A DNA stretch of 64,000 bases from Caulobacter soli (GCF_011045195.1 NZ_CP049199.1:4819501-4883500); one strand, 5' to 3'. Counted from the first letter of the stretch, positions 7,976 through 16,540 are shown. A program made the numbers and translations. The notes: a model not told the origin generated them from the letters alone.

Positions 7976-9016
7976 TTATTCAGCCGGCAGGGTGTTCTCG
8001 GAGCGCTTCTGCAGCATGTTGTCGAAGCTCGACCACACGCCCTCCGCGCCGTGCCATTGGCCCGTGGTGGCGGCCTTGGAATATTCCGTGGCCCGGGCCT
8101 CGAAGAAGTTGGCGTGCTCCACGCCCGACAGCAGCGACTGCAGCCAGGGCAGCGGGTTTTCCTTGATGCCGTAGACTTCCGGCAGGTGCAGCTGGCGCAG
8201 GCGCCAGTCGGCGATGAACCGGATGTACTGCTTGATGTCGTCGGGGGTCATGCCCTGGATCTCGCCGGCCTCGAAGGCCAGGTCGATGAAGGCGTCCTCC
8301 ATGATCACCACGCTCTTGCAGCACTCGACGATGTCGGCGGCCACCTCGGGGGTGACGCACTTCGTCTCGGCGTTGAACGCGTGGTACAGCTTGATGATGC
8401 CTTCGCAGTGCAGGCTCTCGTCGCGGATCGACCACGAGACGATCTGGCCCATGCCCTTCATCTTGTTGAAGCGCGGGAAGTTCATCAGCATCGCGAACGA
8501 GGCGAACAACTGCAGGCCCTCGGTGAAGCCGCCGAACATGGCCAGCGTCCGCGCGATGTCGGCGTTGGTCTCGACCCCGAACTTCTGCATGAAGTCGTGC
8601 TTGTCGCGCATGGCCTGGTATTCCATGAACGCGCCGAATTCGCTCTCCGGCATGCCGATGGTTTCCAGCAGCAGCGCGTAGGCCGCGATATGGATGGTCT
8701 CCATATTGGCGAACGACGACAGCATCATCTTCACTTCGGTGGGTTTGAACACCCGGCCGTAGCGTTCCATGTAGTTGTCGGCGACCTCGATGTCGCTCTG
8801 GGTAAAGAAGCGGAAGATCTGCGTCAGCAGGTTCCGTTCCTTGTCATTGAGCTTGACGGCCCAGTCCTTGAGGTCCTCGCCGAGGGGCACTTCCTCGGGC
8901 ATCCAGTGGACCTGCTGCTGCTTTTTCCAGAACTCGTGAGCCCACGGATAGCGGAAGGGCTTGTAGGCGCCGGAGGGGGTCAACAGGCCTGGCAGAGTGG
9001 TAAGCTTGGCGGACAT
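7976..9016 (-). CDS. nrdB: ribonucleotide reductase class I, beta subunit
   Basis: The radical-generating small subunit of class I ribonucleotide reductase. Counting from the ATG at 9016 (346 residues), the metal ligands align with the family: Asp75, Glu106, His109, Glu166, Glu200 and His203. Their spacings are those of E. coli NrdB, and Tyr113 lies where the radical tyrosine belongs. A longer reading from 9094 would put the start inside an NrdR-like box, so MSAKLTTLPG is taken as the true N-terminus. No ATP-cone precedes the ferritin-like domain. Its partner nrdA is 7.7 kb away at 16719-18593 rather than adjacent. Paired boxes upstream suggest NrdR control. Confidence 0.93.
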   Translation of the reverse strand: MSAKLTTLPGLLTPSGAYKPFRYPWAHEFWKKQQQVHWMPEEVPLGEDLKDWAVKLNDKERNLLTQIFRFFTQSDIEVADNYMERYGRVFKPTEVKMMLSSFANMETIHIAAYALLLETIGMPESEFGAFMEYQAMRDKHDFMQKFGVETNADIARTLAMFGGFTEGLQLFASFAMLMNFPRFNKMKGMGQIVSWSIRDESLHCEGIIKLYHAFNAETKCVTPEVAADIVECCKSVVIMEDAFIDLAFEAGEIQGMTPDDIKQYIRFIADWRLRQLHLPEVYGIKENPLPWLQSLLSGVEHANFFEARATEYSKAATTGQWHGAEGVWSSFDNMLQKRSENTLPAE

Positions 9017-9085
9017 CGAGGGCGGCTCCAGGGCAGGCGGACGCGAATCGGACGGACGGGTAGTCTCTTTGGTACCGAGCTCCAA

Positions 9086-9132
9086 CGGCTCCATCTAGTG
9101 GTCAGTTGGTCGCAGCACACAACATGTTGTGG
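9086..9132. promoter_or_regulatory. tandem NrdR-like boxes upstream of nrdB
   Basis: A perfect palindrome CACAACA|TGTTGTG (9118-9131) matches the NrdR-box form. A weaker copy, CGGCTCCATCTAGTGG (9086-9101), has its centre exactly 31 bp away. NrdR is known to need two boxes about three helical turns apart. nrdA has a pair with the same spacing. The region is also the promoter side of the divergent GST gene at 9152. Confidence 0.75.
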
Positions 9133-9151
9133 GTAGATTGGATAACCAATT

Positions 9152-9823
9152 ATGAAGCCAGCTTACACCATCTACGGCGCGCTTGGCTCGGGGTCCGTGC
9201 CCATCGAAGCTGTTTTGACCCTGCTGGGGCAGCCCTACAGCGTGGTCGAGGCGCCCACCTGGGAGGGCGCGGCCCAGCAGGCCAAGGTGGCCGGGGTCAA
9301 TCCGCTCAAGCAGATCCCGGCCCTGATCACCCCCGACGGCGAGACGATCACCGAAAGCGCCGCCATCCTGATCTGGCTGGCCGACCGCCACCCGGAAGCG
9401 CGGCTGGCTCCCTCGCTCGATTCGCCCCTGCGCGGCCAGTTCCTGCGCTGGATGGTGTTCGTGCCGGCGGCGATCTACTCGCTGTTCTGGGTGCGGGACG
9501 ACCCATCGCGCCTGGCGGGCCCGGACGCCGAGGCCGGCGCGCGGATCAAGGCGGCGACGACCGACCGGATCGCCGACTGCTGGGGGATGATGGAGGCGCA
9601 GATCGAGCCGGGGCGCTACCTGCTGGGCGACGCGCTGACGGTGCTGGACCTCTACGTCGCCGTGGTCAGTCGCTGGGGCTCGCGGCGCAAGCGGTTCTAC
9701 GAGGTGGCGCCGAAGATGAGCGAGGTCGTGCGTAGGGTGGATGCGGATCCGCGGCTGGCGGCGTTCTGGGAGAAGCGGTTTCCGTTCGTGGACGGGTGGG
9801 AGAGCAACGGGGCGGCGGGGTAG
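9152..9823 (+). CDS. glutathione S-transferase family protein
   Basis: A 223-residue soluble GST. The N-terminal thioredoxin-like half begins YTIYGALGSGSVPIEAVLTL, where a serine near residue 14 may be catalytic. It also contains NPLKQIPALITPDG (the cis-Pro loop) and the ESAAILIWLAD glutathione-binding segment. An all-helical C-terminal half follows, with LLGDALTVLDLYVAVVSRWG, the typical N-capping/hydrophobic staple region. It is divergent from nrdB and shares its control region; no clear ribosome-binding site is seen before ATG 9152. The substrate is unknown. Confidence 0.87.
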   Translation: MKPAYTIYGALGSGSVPIEAVLTLLGQPYSVVEAPTWEGAAQQAKVAGVNPLKQIPALITPDGETITESAAILIWLADRHPEARLAPSLDSPLRGQFLRWMVFVPAAIYSLFWVRDDPSRLAGPDAEAGARIKAATTDRIADCWGMMEAQIEPGRYLLGDALTVLDLYVAVVSRWGSRRKRFYEVAPKMSEVVRRVDADPRLAAFWEKRFPFVDGWESNGAAG

Positions 9824-9953
9824 GCCGCACGGCGGGATATCGGTCCTGCGCCAACGCCCGATTTCAGACCGCGAAGAGACTCATGACCCCGATTTAACTT
9901 TGTGGTTTTCAGGGATCGCCGCAAGGACGCTTCCCATAACGGGGGTGTTTTAT

Positions 9954-11219
9954 ATGAATCTGAAATCGATTGCGGCGGCCTTGGCGCTCGCAAGCCTGTG
10001 CGCGACTTCCGTCCACGCCGAGACCGTCGCGCCGCTCACGTTCGCGGACCGGCTGGCGCAGGCGGGGTCGCCGCTGACGGTCCGGCCGGAGGGCCTCTCG
10101 GGTCCGGGCGCCGCGATCCTGTCGGAGGCTATGGACGCCAGCCGGTACGTCCTCATCGGCGAGAGCCATTTTTCGCGCGAGATCCCCGCCTTCACCACGA
10201 ACGTCTGTCGATTGATGGCGCCCGGCGGCCTGACGGCCATGGTCGTCGAGATCGGGCCGGAGGCCGCTGGCGTGGTCAACGCACGGCTGAGAGCGCCGAA
10301 CCGGGAACAGCAGATTTCTGACTTCATGACCTCTCATCCCGACGCCATGGCCTTCCTCAACGGCCGCGACGAGGGTCGGACGGCGGCCGATTGCGCGGGT
10401 GTCGCCGGACCGGACTTCAAGCTGTGGGGGCTGGACCAGGAGTTCTTCGGCGTGAGCGGCTATCTGTTCGAACAGATGCTGGCGGCCGGTCCAGGACCGC
10501 TCGCCCGCGCCCAGATCGAGGCGCTGGCCAAGCAGGAGCGGACGGCGATGCAGGCTGCGCTCGCCTCCGGTTCACCCATGGACCTGTTCCTGTTCAAGGT
10601 CACCGATGCGACGCTGGATCAGGCGGGGACAGCCATCGACCAGGATGGCGGCGACCGGGCCAAGGCGCTGTTCGCCGCCTTGCGCGAAACACGCGCCATC
10701 TATCAGGCCTCGCAGTCCCGCCGTGGCGATCCGAACGGGCGCAGGGCGCGGCTGATGAAGCGGACGCTGGCGGCCCATTTCGCCGAGGCGCCGCAGGCGC
10801 GCCTGCTGATGAAGTTCGGCGCCTACCATCTCTACAAGGGCTACAATCCACTCGGCCAGCGCGACGTGGGCAATTTCGTCGCTGAACATGCCGACGGAGA
10901 GGGCGTGAAGTCCCTCCATATCATCGTCGCCGGCGCGAGAGGCGCGCTACCCGGATACAACGGGGTCGGCCGCCCAATGTCCGTGCAAAAGTTCGATGCG
11001 ACCACGGGCAAGGACGCCGACTGGTGCAAGGATGTGATGCTGGCCCGCCCGTCGGACACGCCGCCGGGCGACTGGTTCCTGGTGGATCTTCGCCTTTTGC
11101 GCAGCGCCGATCTGGAAGCCCTGACGCCAGAATGGCGCGCGCTCATCCGCGGCTACGACCTCGCCGTCGTGGCGCCGGAACTGTCTGCGTCCACCGTGCT
11201 GGGGGCTGACGTCCCCTAG
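9954..11219 (+). CDS. secreted EreA/ChaN-like protein of unknown substrate
   Basis: A protein of 421 residues with a signal peptide (SIAAALALASLCATSVHA) from the ATG at 9954. The mature N-terminus contains RYVLIGESHFSREIPAF. This G-E-x-H signature is shared by erythromycin esterase-like and ChaN/TraB-type proteins. KLWGLDQEFFG follows near residue 160, and MKFGAYHLYKGYN near residue 290 supplies another conserved His, so the set of Glu and His residues looks enzymatic. Nothing nearby suggests macrolide resistance. Family assignment is moderate and the substrate is not inferable. Confidence 0.55.
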   Translation: MNLKSIAAALALASLCATSVHAETVAPLTFADRLAQAGSPLTVRPEGLSGPGAAILSEAMDASRYVLIGESHFSREIPAFTTNVCRLMAPGGLTAMVVEIGPEAAGVVNARLRAPNREQQISDFMTSHPDAMAFLNGRDEGRTAADCAGVAGPDFKLWGLDQEFFGVSGYLFEQMLAAGPGPLARAQIEALAKQERTAMQAALASGSPMDLFLFKVTDATLDQAGTAIDQDGGDRAKALFAALRETRAIYQASQSRRGDPNGRRARLMKRTLAAHFAEAPQARLLMKFGAYHLYKGYNPLGQRDVGNFVAEHADGEGVKSLHIIVAGARGALPGYNGVGRPMSVQKFDATTGKDADWCKDVMLARPSDTPPGDWFLVDLRLLRSADLEALTPEWRALIRGYDLAVVAPELSASTVLGADVP

Positions 11220-11310
11220 GCTCAGGACAGAAGAGGACGCTGGCAGCCAAGGTTTCAAGGCGCGGCCTCGCCGCTGGCGGATGACGTCAGGGCGTTTCCG
11301 GAAAGGACGT

Positions 11311-11486
11311 CTTCTTGACCCCTCTCTCTGAGAGAGAGGGAGGGGCCCGCCGCGAAGCGGTGGGAGGGTGAGAGGTTTCACCCTGTCCGGTTTCACACCA
11401 GCGCCCTGCCGGCACGCCGGCTGGCGTCTTACCCCCTCACCCTCCCAAGCTTTGCTTGGGCCCCTCTTTCCCCATGGGAGAGGGTG
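11311..11486. repeat. E1: gene-less inverted repeat related to the DUF559 element
   Basis: Left arm: CTTCTTGACCCCTCTCTC, then a GAGAGAGGG hairpin, GGGGCCCGCCGCGAAGCGG and TGGGAGGGTGAGAGG. The right arm is a diverged reverse complement (11432-11484). The arms flank about 55 nt containing a GCCGGC hairpin. That central part is about 75% identical, inverted, to the centre of E2 (24357-24532), so the whole unit is a defined element rather than two chance arms. The ends match those of the DUF559-encoding element at 32047-32589. Confidence 0.8.
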
Positions 11487-11911
11487 ATTTAGGGGGATCC
11501 AGCCGCGTCCATCCCCGCCAGCGCCGCGAAGAACCTCAACTTCTTCAACGCCCTGGAAAATAATGAGCGTCACCAACGCGCCAGCGCTCAAACCCGTCGC
11601 ACAATGATCCTGTCTCCGTCGCGGAGGAGGGCGCTTGGTACCGACCCGAAGTGGCGATGGAGATGGAACCGAGCGGGGCCGCCTGGCCTGGCGATCGGCT
11701 CTTGGCGAATGGCGGGGCTCAGAAGGCTCCAAGGTTCGGCGAGACCGATCGCGGGACAGTCGGGTCGACGGGGCCGGGAAGCAAAACCGGTCTGTTCCAG
11801 GATCTGTCGGAGTCGCTGACGGCCCCTTCCGGGCGACTTTGATCCTGCCCGCCCGAGGGGGAATGTCGACCGGGATGAAACAGGCCCTCAGTCGCCGTCC
11901 CTCGGCAAAAA

Positions 11912-12024
11912 CGGTTTCGCGGAGCGGTTGGTCCACGCCGAAACGCAAACTCTAAACCCACGGTCTCCGGGCTTGGCCCGGCCGCTCCGCGCCTCCTCGA
12001 CTTCTCAGCGGCCGTCCGCGTGAG
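11912..12024. repeat. three-hairpin structured element, copy A
   Basis: An element of about 113 nt that also occurs at 42720-42831 (copy B, about 70% identical by eye). An outer stem pairs GCGGAGCGG (11919-11927) with CCGCTCCGC (11982-11990). It encloses a CCGGGC-TTG-GCCCGG hairpin, and a third hairpin, CTCAGCGG...CCGCGTGAG, follows. Loops differ between copies while stems are kept, which points to selection on structure or recent shared ancestry. Function unknown. Confidence 0.6.
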
Positions 12025-12050
12025 ACGGCGAAGCCATGTGTGTCCATCAA

Positions 12051-12187
12051 GCCTCCCCCCGTGGGGGAGGTGTCGGCGAAGCCGACGGAGGGGGGAGCAA
12101 TAGGCCAATGACCAGATCTGCGATCTCCAACCCCAAACCTCCCCCCACCGATCGCTGCGCGATCGCCTCCCCCACGGGGGGAGGCTT
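12051..12187. repeat. inverted-pair intergenic repeat (GCCTCCCCC family), copy 2
   Basis: Arms 12051-12100 and 12136-12187 are the same family as 3305-3442 but in the opposite orientation. The GTCGG hairpin arm is on the left here and the GATCGC hairpin arm is on the right. It lies 38 bp upstream of the TauE/SafE gene and directly follows structured element A. Confidence 0.8.
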
Positions 12188-12224
12188 GATGACGTGACCA
12201 CGGCGAAGCTGCTAAACCCCGTCC

Positions 12225-12995
12225 ATGCTGACCGATCCCCTGTTCTACGCCGTCGCCATTCCCGCGGTGATCCTGCTGGGCCTGGCCAAGGGCGGGTTCG
12301 CCGGAATCGGGGTGGTGGCGGTGCCGTTGATGGCGCTGGTCATCTCGCCGGTGCTGGCCGCCTCGATCACCCTGCCGATCCTGCTGGTCCAGGACGTCGT
12401 CAGCGTCTGGTCGTTCCGCAAGACCTGGAACAAGGGCCTGCTGATCCTGATGCTGCCGGCCGCGGCGGTCGGGATCTTCCTGGGCTGGCTCTTGGCGGCG
12501 CGGGTGTCGGTGGCGGCGGTCGAGCTGTCGATCGGCGTGATCTCGATCGCGTTTTCGTTGCAGCGCCTGTGGGCCGAGCGGGCGGTCAAGGCGGCGGCCG
12601 CCGTCGAGGCCGGGCCGGCGCGGCCGTGGCTGGGCGCCCTGTGCGGCGCGGCGGCCGGCTTCACCAGCCAGGTGGCCCACGCCGGCGGCCCGCCGTTCCA
12701 GATCTATGTCCTGCCCCGCCGCCTGCCGCGCGACGTGTTCATCGGCACCAGCGCGATCTTCTTCGCGGTCGTCAACTGGATGAAGGTGCCGGCCTATATC
12801 GCCCTGGGCCAGTTCACGCCCCAGGTGCTGACCACGGCCGCCGTGCTGCTGCCCCTGGCCCTGGCCTCGACCTGGGCCGGGGTGTGGCTGGTGCGCCGCG
12901 TGCCGGCCGAGGGCTTCTACAAGGTCATCTACGCGCTGCTGATCGTGGTGGGCGCCAAGCTGGCCTGGGACGGGGCGCACGGCCTGCTGGGCTGA
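12225..12995 (+). CDS. sulfite exporter TauE/SafE family permease
   Basis: A 256-residue inner-membrane protein with about eight hydrophobic helices. It has the two family motifs in duplicated half-repeats: LLGLAKGGFAGIGVVAVPLM near the N-terminus and GFTSQVAHAGGPPFQIYVL near residue 150. TauE/SafE proteins export sulfite, sulfoacetate or related small organic anions; the actual substrate here is unknown. The start is ATG 12225, just after the repeat region. It is followed after 74 bp by the hemolysin III gene, with no obvious functional link. Confidence 0.88.
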   Translation: MLTDPLFYAVAIPAVILLGLAKGGFAGIGVVAVPLMALVISPVLAASITLPILLVQDVVSVWSFRKTWNKGLLILMLPAAAVGIFLGWLLAARVSVAAVELSIGVISIAFSLQRLWAERAVKAAAAVEAGPARPWLGALCGAAAGFTSQVAHAGGPPFQIYVLPRRLPRDVFIGTSAIFFAVVNWMKVPAYIALGQFTPQVLTTAAVLLPLALASTWAGVWLVRRVPAEGFYKVIYALLIVVGAKLAWDGAHGLLG

Positions 12996-13069
12996 GGCGA
13001 TACGCGCCCTTTCCTCGCCACGATGATCGGCGTTTATATGTCACCGATTGAGCGTACACTGGGCGGGCC

Positions 13070-13783
13070 ATGACAGAGACTTCCAGCATCGTCGCGACGG
13101 CCGCTCCCGCTCAGGTCCCGGCGGTTATTCCGACCACGCACTATCCCACCGCCGGCGCCAAGTGCGCCGACCTGATCGTGCATCTCGCCGGACTGGCCTG
13201 CGCCCTGCTGGGCGGCGGCATCCTGCTGGGCCTGGCCTTCGGCCTGGGGTCGCTGAGCCAGGTGGCGGCCATCAGCGTCTACACCGTGGGCCTGATCACC
13301 ATGCTGTCGCTGTCGACCGCCTACAACTTCGCCAAGGCCCGCTGGCGGCCGCTGCTGCGCCGCTTCGACCACGCCGGCATCTTCATCATGATCGCCGCCT
13401 CCTACACCCCCTTCACCACCCAGAACCTGCACGGCTGGTGGGCGATCGGCATGACCACGGCCGTCTGGACCGTGGCCAGCGTCGGGGTGGCGGCCAAGCT
13501 GTTCCTGCCGGGCCTGGACAAGCGCTTCTGGGTCGGCCTGTACCTGGCCCTGGGCTGGCTGGTCCTGGTGGCCATCAAGCCGATGATCGACGGCATGGGC
13601 TGGGTCGCCCTGCTGCTTTTGGCGATCGGCGGCGTGATCTATTCGACGGGTACGGTGTTCTACCTGATGAAGCGGCTGAAGTTTCGGCGGGCGATCTGGC
13701 ACGGGCACGTGATCGGGGGCGCCGGCCTGCACTACGCCGCCGTGCTGGTCGGGGTGGTCCTGGCCTCGAGCGGACACCCCTAG
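13070..13783 (+). CDS. hemolysin III family (PAQR-like) membrane protein
   Basis: A 237-residue seven-helix membrane protein of the YqfA/hemolysin III group within the PAQR/CREST superfamily, whose members are suspected metal-dependent hydrolases. The family signature FDHAGIFIMIAASYTPF follows the second helix. The closing IWHGHVIGGAGLHYAAVLVG gives the conserved His pair expected to bind metal together with the His and Asp of FDHAG. An N-terminal tail of about 30 residues precedes the first helix. Direct hemolytic activity should not be assumed from the family name. Confidence 0.88.
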   Translation: MTETSSIVATAAPAQVPAVIPTTHYPTAGAKCADLIVHLAGLACALLGGGILLGLAFGLGSLSQVAAISVYTVGLITMLSLSTAYNFAKARWRPLLRRFDHAGIFIMIAASYTPFTTQNLHGWWAIGMTTAVWTVASVGVAAKLFLPGLDKRFWVGLYLALGWLVLVAIKPMIDGMGWVALLLLAIGGVIYSTGTVFYLMKRLKFRRAIWHGHVIGGAGLHYAAVLVGVVLASSGHP

Positions 13784-13803
13784 TCGCGTAAATTGGGTCA
13801 GCC

Positions 13804-15132
13804 TTGAACACCCCCCCGGATTCCAAAAAGACCGTCCAGAACTTCTTCCGGGATCGCGCGGCCAACGCCCAGCGCGGCAAGCGCCTGCCCGCCCCCCTGA
13901 CCCAGGCCGACGCCGAGGTCGAGGCCCTGGGCTTTCCCGGCGTGCGGCTCAGCGTCGACGAGGCCGACGAGGCCCTGCGCAACGTCGCCGACCGCCTGGC
14001 CCCGATGCGGCCGCTGCTGGGCCGCGACGACTTCAACATCCTGGCCCTGTCGGGCGGCGCGGCCGGCGGGGCCTTCGGGGCCGGCGCCCTGGTGGGCCTG
14101 ACCAAGGCCGGGACCCGTCCCCACTTCGCCATCGTCACCGGCGTCTCGACCGGCGCCCTGATCGCCCCCCTGGCCTTCCTGGGCCCCGAATGGGACGACC
14201 GCCTGACCGACGCCTATGTCGGCGGCCACGCCTCCGAGCTGCTCAGCCTCAAGCGCCTGGGTCCGACCCTGGGTCCCAGCCTGTTCCGCGGCGATAGCCT
14301 GGACGGCCTGGTCACCCCGTTCATCGACCTGGAGATGATCGAGGCCGTCGCCCGCGAGCACGCCAAGGGCCGGCGGCTGCTGATCGCCACCACCAACCTG
14401 GACAGCCAGAAGGCCACGATCTGGGATATGGGGGCCATCGCCACCCAGGGCGGCGAGGACGCCGTGCGATTGTTCCGCGACGTGCTGGTGGCCTCGGCCA
14501 CCCTGCCCGGCCTGTTCCCGCCCAAGCTGATCGACGTCGAGGCCCCCGACGGCGAAGGCGGCATGGCCCGCTATCAGGAAATGCACGCCGACGGCGGCAT
14601 CGCCGCGCCGCTGTTCCTGATGCCCGACGCCCTGCTGCGCTGGCGCGAGCTGGGCCAGCGCCTGCGTCGCGGCCGGGTCTATGTGATCTTCAACACCGTG
14701 CTGGATCCCTCGCCGCGCACCACCCAGCCGGGGGTGACCTCGATCATGGGCCGCAGCTTCGAGACCATGCTGCGGTTCTCGTATCGCCAGGCGCTGAGCG
14801 TGGCCGCCGGCTTCTGCGCCCGCCACAACCTGCCGCTCTGGTCGGCCTCGATCCCGGCCAGCTTCTCCGACTTCAACATGATGAAGTTCGAGACGGTGTC
14901 GATGAAACAGACCTTCGACGACGCCGAGGCCCTGGCGATCAGCGGCCGGCTATGGTCCAGCGCCAGTCCCACGCCCGAGCCCCTGTGGCGCGGCCTGTTC
15001 AAGCGCCAGCCGACGACGCGTCGCCAGACGGTCAAGGATCCGATCCTGGTGCCGTCGACCGACCTGGCCTTGCCGGAAGGGACGACGCTGGACGCCGTCC
15101 ATCCGTCCGACCGGGAAGACCCTATTTCTTGA
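13804..15132 (+). CDS. patatin-like phospholipase
   Basis: A 442-residue lipid acyl hydrolase of the patatin family with a Ser-Asp dyad. The oxyanion-hole motif SGGAAGGAFGAGAL is near residue 80, the nucleophile elbow GVSTGAL near residue 115, and the DGGIAAP motif with the catalytic Asp near residue 262. The start is TTG 13804. The N-terminal 65 residues (QNFFRDRAANAQRGKRLPAP) are charged and have no signal peptide. The 3' end overlaps the convergent zinc-ribbon gene by 11 bp. Natural substrates are likely phospholipids or storage lipids but cannot be chosen from sequence. Confidence 0.87.
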   Translation: MNTPPDSKKTVQNFFRDRAANAQRGKRLPAPLTQADAEVEALGFPGVRLSVDEADEALRNVADRLAPMRPLLGRDDFNILALSGGAAGGAFGAGALVGLTKAGTRPHFAIVTGVSTGALIAPLAFLGPEWDDRLTDAYVGGHASELLSLKRLGPTLGPSLFRGDSLDGLVTPFIDLEMIEAVAREHAKGRRLLIATTNLDSQKATIWDMGAIATQGGEDAVRLFRDVLVASATLPGLFPPKLIDVEAPDGEGGMARYQEMHADGGIAAPLFLMPDALLRWRELGQRLRRGRVYVIFNTVLDPSPRTTQPGVTSIMGRSFETMLRFSYRQALSVAAGFCARHNLPLWSASIPASFSDFNMMKFETVSMKQTFDDAEALAISGRLWSSASPTPEPLWRGLFKRQPTTRRQTVKDPILVPSTDLALPEGTTLDAVHPSDREDPIS

Positions 15133-15454
15133 GGTAGCGGGCGCGCAGTTTCTCGACGTTCGGCGGAACGGCGCGGAAGTCGCTGGCCAGGCCCAGGCGG
15201 GCGTTGCACGACGGGCAGCGCACCGAGTCCTCGTCGGCCAGTTCGGCCGGTGGGTCGAAGCGCGTGCCGCACGGCTTGCACTTGAAGTCGCCCGTCGCCG
15301 GCGGCGGGGCGGGCGGCGGCTCCGGAGCCCGCAGCACGACGCGCTTAGCGCCCGCCGGACGCGCGATGCGCTCCAGCGGCGGCGGACCGCCCGGCGCGGC
15401 GACGCCGCTCTTCAGGCTCAGGATCTTGCGGCGAGGAGGCTCGCTATCGCTCAT
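15122..15454 (-). CDS. small zinc-ribbon protein
   Basis: A 110-residue protein with a disordered, Pro-rich, basic N-terminal half and a C-terminal zinc ribbon. The ligands are Cys59 and Cys62 (CKPC) and Cys80 and Cys83 (CPSC), 18 residues apart. No other domain is seen. Such ribbons bind nucleic acid or mediate protein contacts; no function can be assigned. It is convergent with the patatin gene, their 3' ends overlapping by 11 bp. Confidence 0.7.
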   Translation of the reverse strand: MSDSEPPRRKILSLKSGVAAPGGPPPLERIARPAGAKRVVLRAPEPPPAPPPATGDFKCKPCGTRFDPPAELADEDSVRCPSCNARLGLASDFRAVPPNVEKLRARYLKK

Positions 15455-15556
15455 GACGGGGGAAGGCTCGGTGGAAGGGCTTGGGGCGGGACCGGCGCTA
15501 GCTGCATGATCTGGACCCGAAACTCAAGCGCCGAGCGTGCCATCGGCGTGATCGAC

Positions 15557-16540
15557 CTACCAGTGAGGCCGCAAACTGAACGAAAGAGCGACCATTTCGT
15601 CCTTCTGGGTGGCCATGCCCATGATCTGGTCCTTGGCCTTGATCGAGCGGTGCACATAGCCGAACGAGGCCTGCATGGCCCCCTTGCGCCACGCCACCCC
15701 GGCCTGACCGTCGCCCACCAGCTTGCTGCTGGTGTCGGTGGTGAAGCCGGCGCGGCTCCAGTCGCCGTCGCCGCCGCGCAGCATGTTCAGGCCCACGGCC
15801 TGGCCGCTGGCGGCCGCGAACACGTACCAGCGTCCGCGCTGACCAAACTCGCGGCCGTCACGGACGCCCAGCGAGTTGACGACCTGGTCGCCCATCTTCT
15901 TGCCGAAGCGCACCGTGGCGCCCGCCTCCGCCGAACCGCCGGCCCCGCCGAAGCCCAGGCCGGCGTGCGGGGTGACGTCCAGGGCGTACTTGCCCTTGCC
16001 CACCGAGACGGCGGCCGGCCAGCCGCGGGTGACGGTGACGTCGACGTCGCGATCTTGGAAGCTGTCCTCGTCGGGCCGGACCAGGGCCAGGGGTCGGGTC
16101 TGGCCGAACGGGGCGACGCTGGCCACCGAGACGCGAACCGAGTCGACGGCGCGCTCGCCCTCGCCGACCACCATCGCGCTGGACCGGTAATTGACCGCGC
16201 CGCGGCCCTGGTAATAGCGATTGCTGTCCAGCAGGGCCGCGTCGCCATAGGCGCCGGCGGGCGAGAGGGCGAAGCTGGGATCCTCGGCGCGTTCGGTCCT
16301 GGCGGCGGGCGCCTCGGTGAAGCCGACGGAAGCCTCGGCGGGGCGCACGTTGCGAACGCTGAAATCGACGGGATCGGCCTGCGACGCGACGATAAAGCTG
16401 GGCGGAGCCTTGCGGGTGGCGACGGACGCCTTATCTGCGGGACTGGACGACGGAGCCGATCGAGTCGGCTGGGCCTGCGCCGTGGCGATCGCCAGGACGC
16501 TCAGACCCACTCCCGCGAAAAATGCCGTGCAAGCACGCAT
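15557..16540 (-). CDS. outer-membrane protein, DUF2219/LpxR-like
   Basis: A 327-residue exported protein. The ATG at 16540 gives a good signal peptide (TAFFAGVGLSVLAIATAQA); a longer frame to 16606 does not. The C-terminus ends FSLRPHW, an aromatic-terminated strand of the kind used for outer-membrane insertion. The region YVFAAASGQAVGLNMLRGG followed by AGVAWRKGAMQASFGYVHRS resembles the C-terminal half of DUF2219, the LpxR-type lipid A deacylase family. The N-terminal 140 residues look unrelated to classic LpxR, so enzymatic activity is doubtful. Confidence 0.55.
   Translation of the reverse strand: MRACTAFFAGVGLSVLAIATAQAQPTRSAPSSSPADKASVATRKAPPSFIVASQADPVDFSVRNVRPAEASVGFTEAPAARTERAEDPSFALSPAGAYGDAALLDSNRYYQGRGAVNYRSSAMVVGEGERAVDSVRVSVASVAPFGQTRPLALVRPDEDSFQDRDVDVTVTRGWPAAVSVGKGKYALDVTPHAGLGFGGAGGSAEAGATVRFGKKMGDQVVNSLGVRDGREFGQRGRWYVFAAASGQAVGLNMLRGGDGDWSRAGFTTDTSSKLVGDGQAGVAWRKGAMQASFGYVHRSIKAKDQIMGMATQKDEMVALSFSLRPHW

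Larger units (their letters stand above)
11220..12224. other. gene-free region carrying three repeat elements
   Basis: No convincing gene lies here; the open frames have Arg/Pro-rich translations typical of shadows. It holds the E1 repeat (11311-11486), the three-hairpin element A (11912-12024) and the GCCTCCCCC repeat copy 2 (12051-12187). The stretch 11487-11911 is GC-rich without a recognisable RNA. I looked for tmRNA and RNase P RNA signatures and found none. Confidence 0.6.

Noticed and set aside
11604..11955. Possible small genes in the gene-free region near 11.7 kb
   Set aside because: Overlapping frames on both strands, no ribosome-binding site, Arg/Pro-rich translation and no recognisable motif.
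11487..12024. tmRNA or RNase P RNA in the gene-free region
   Set aside because: I found neither the tag-coding frame of alphaproteobacterial tmRNA nor the conserved core strings of RNase P RNA. Only the three-hairpin element is supported.
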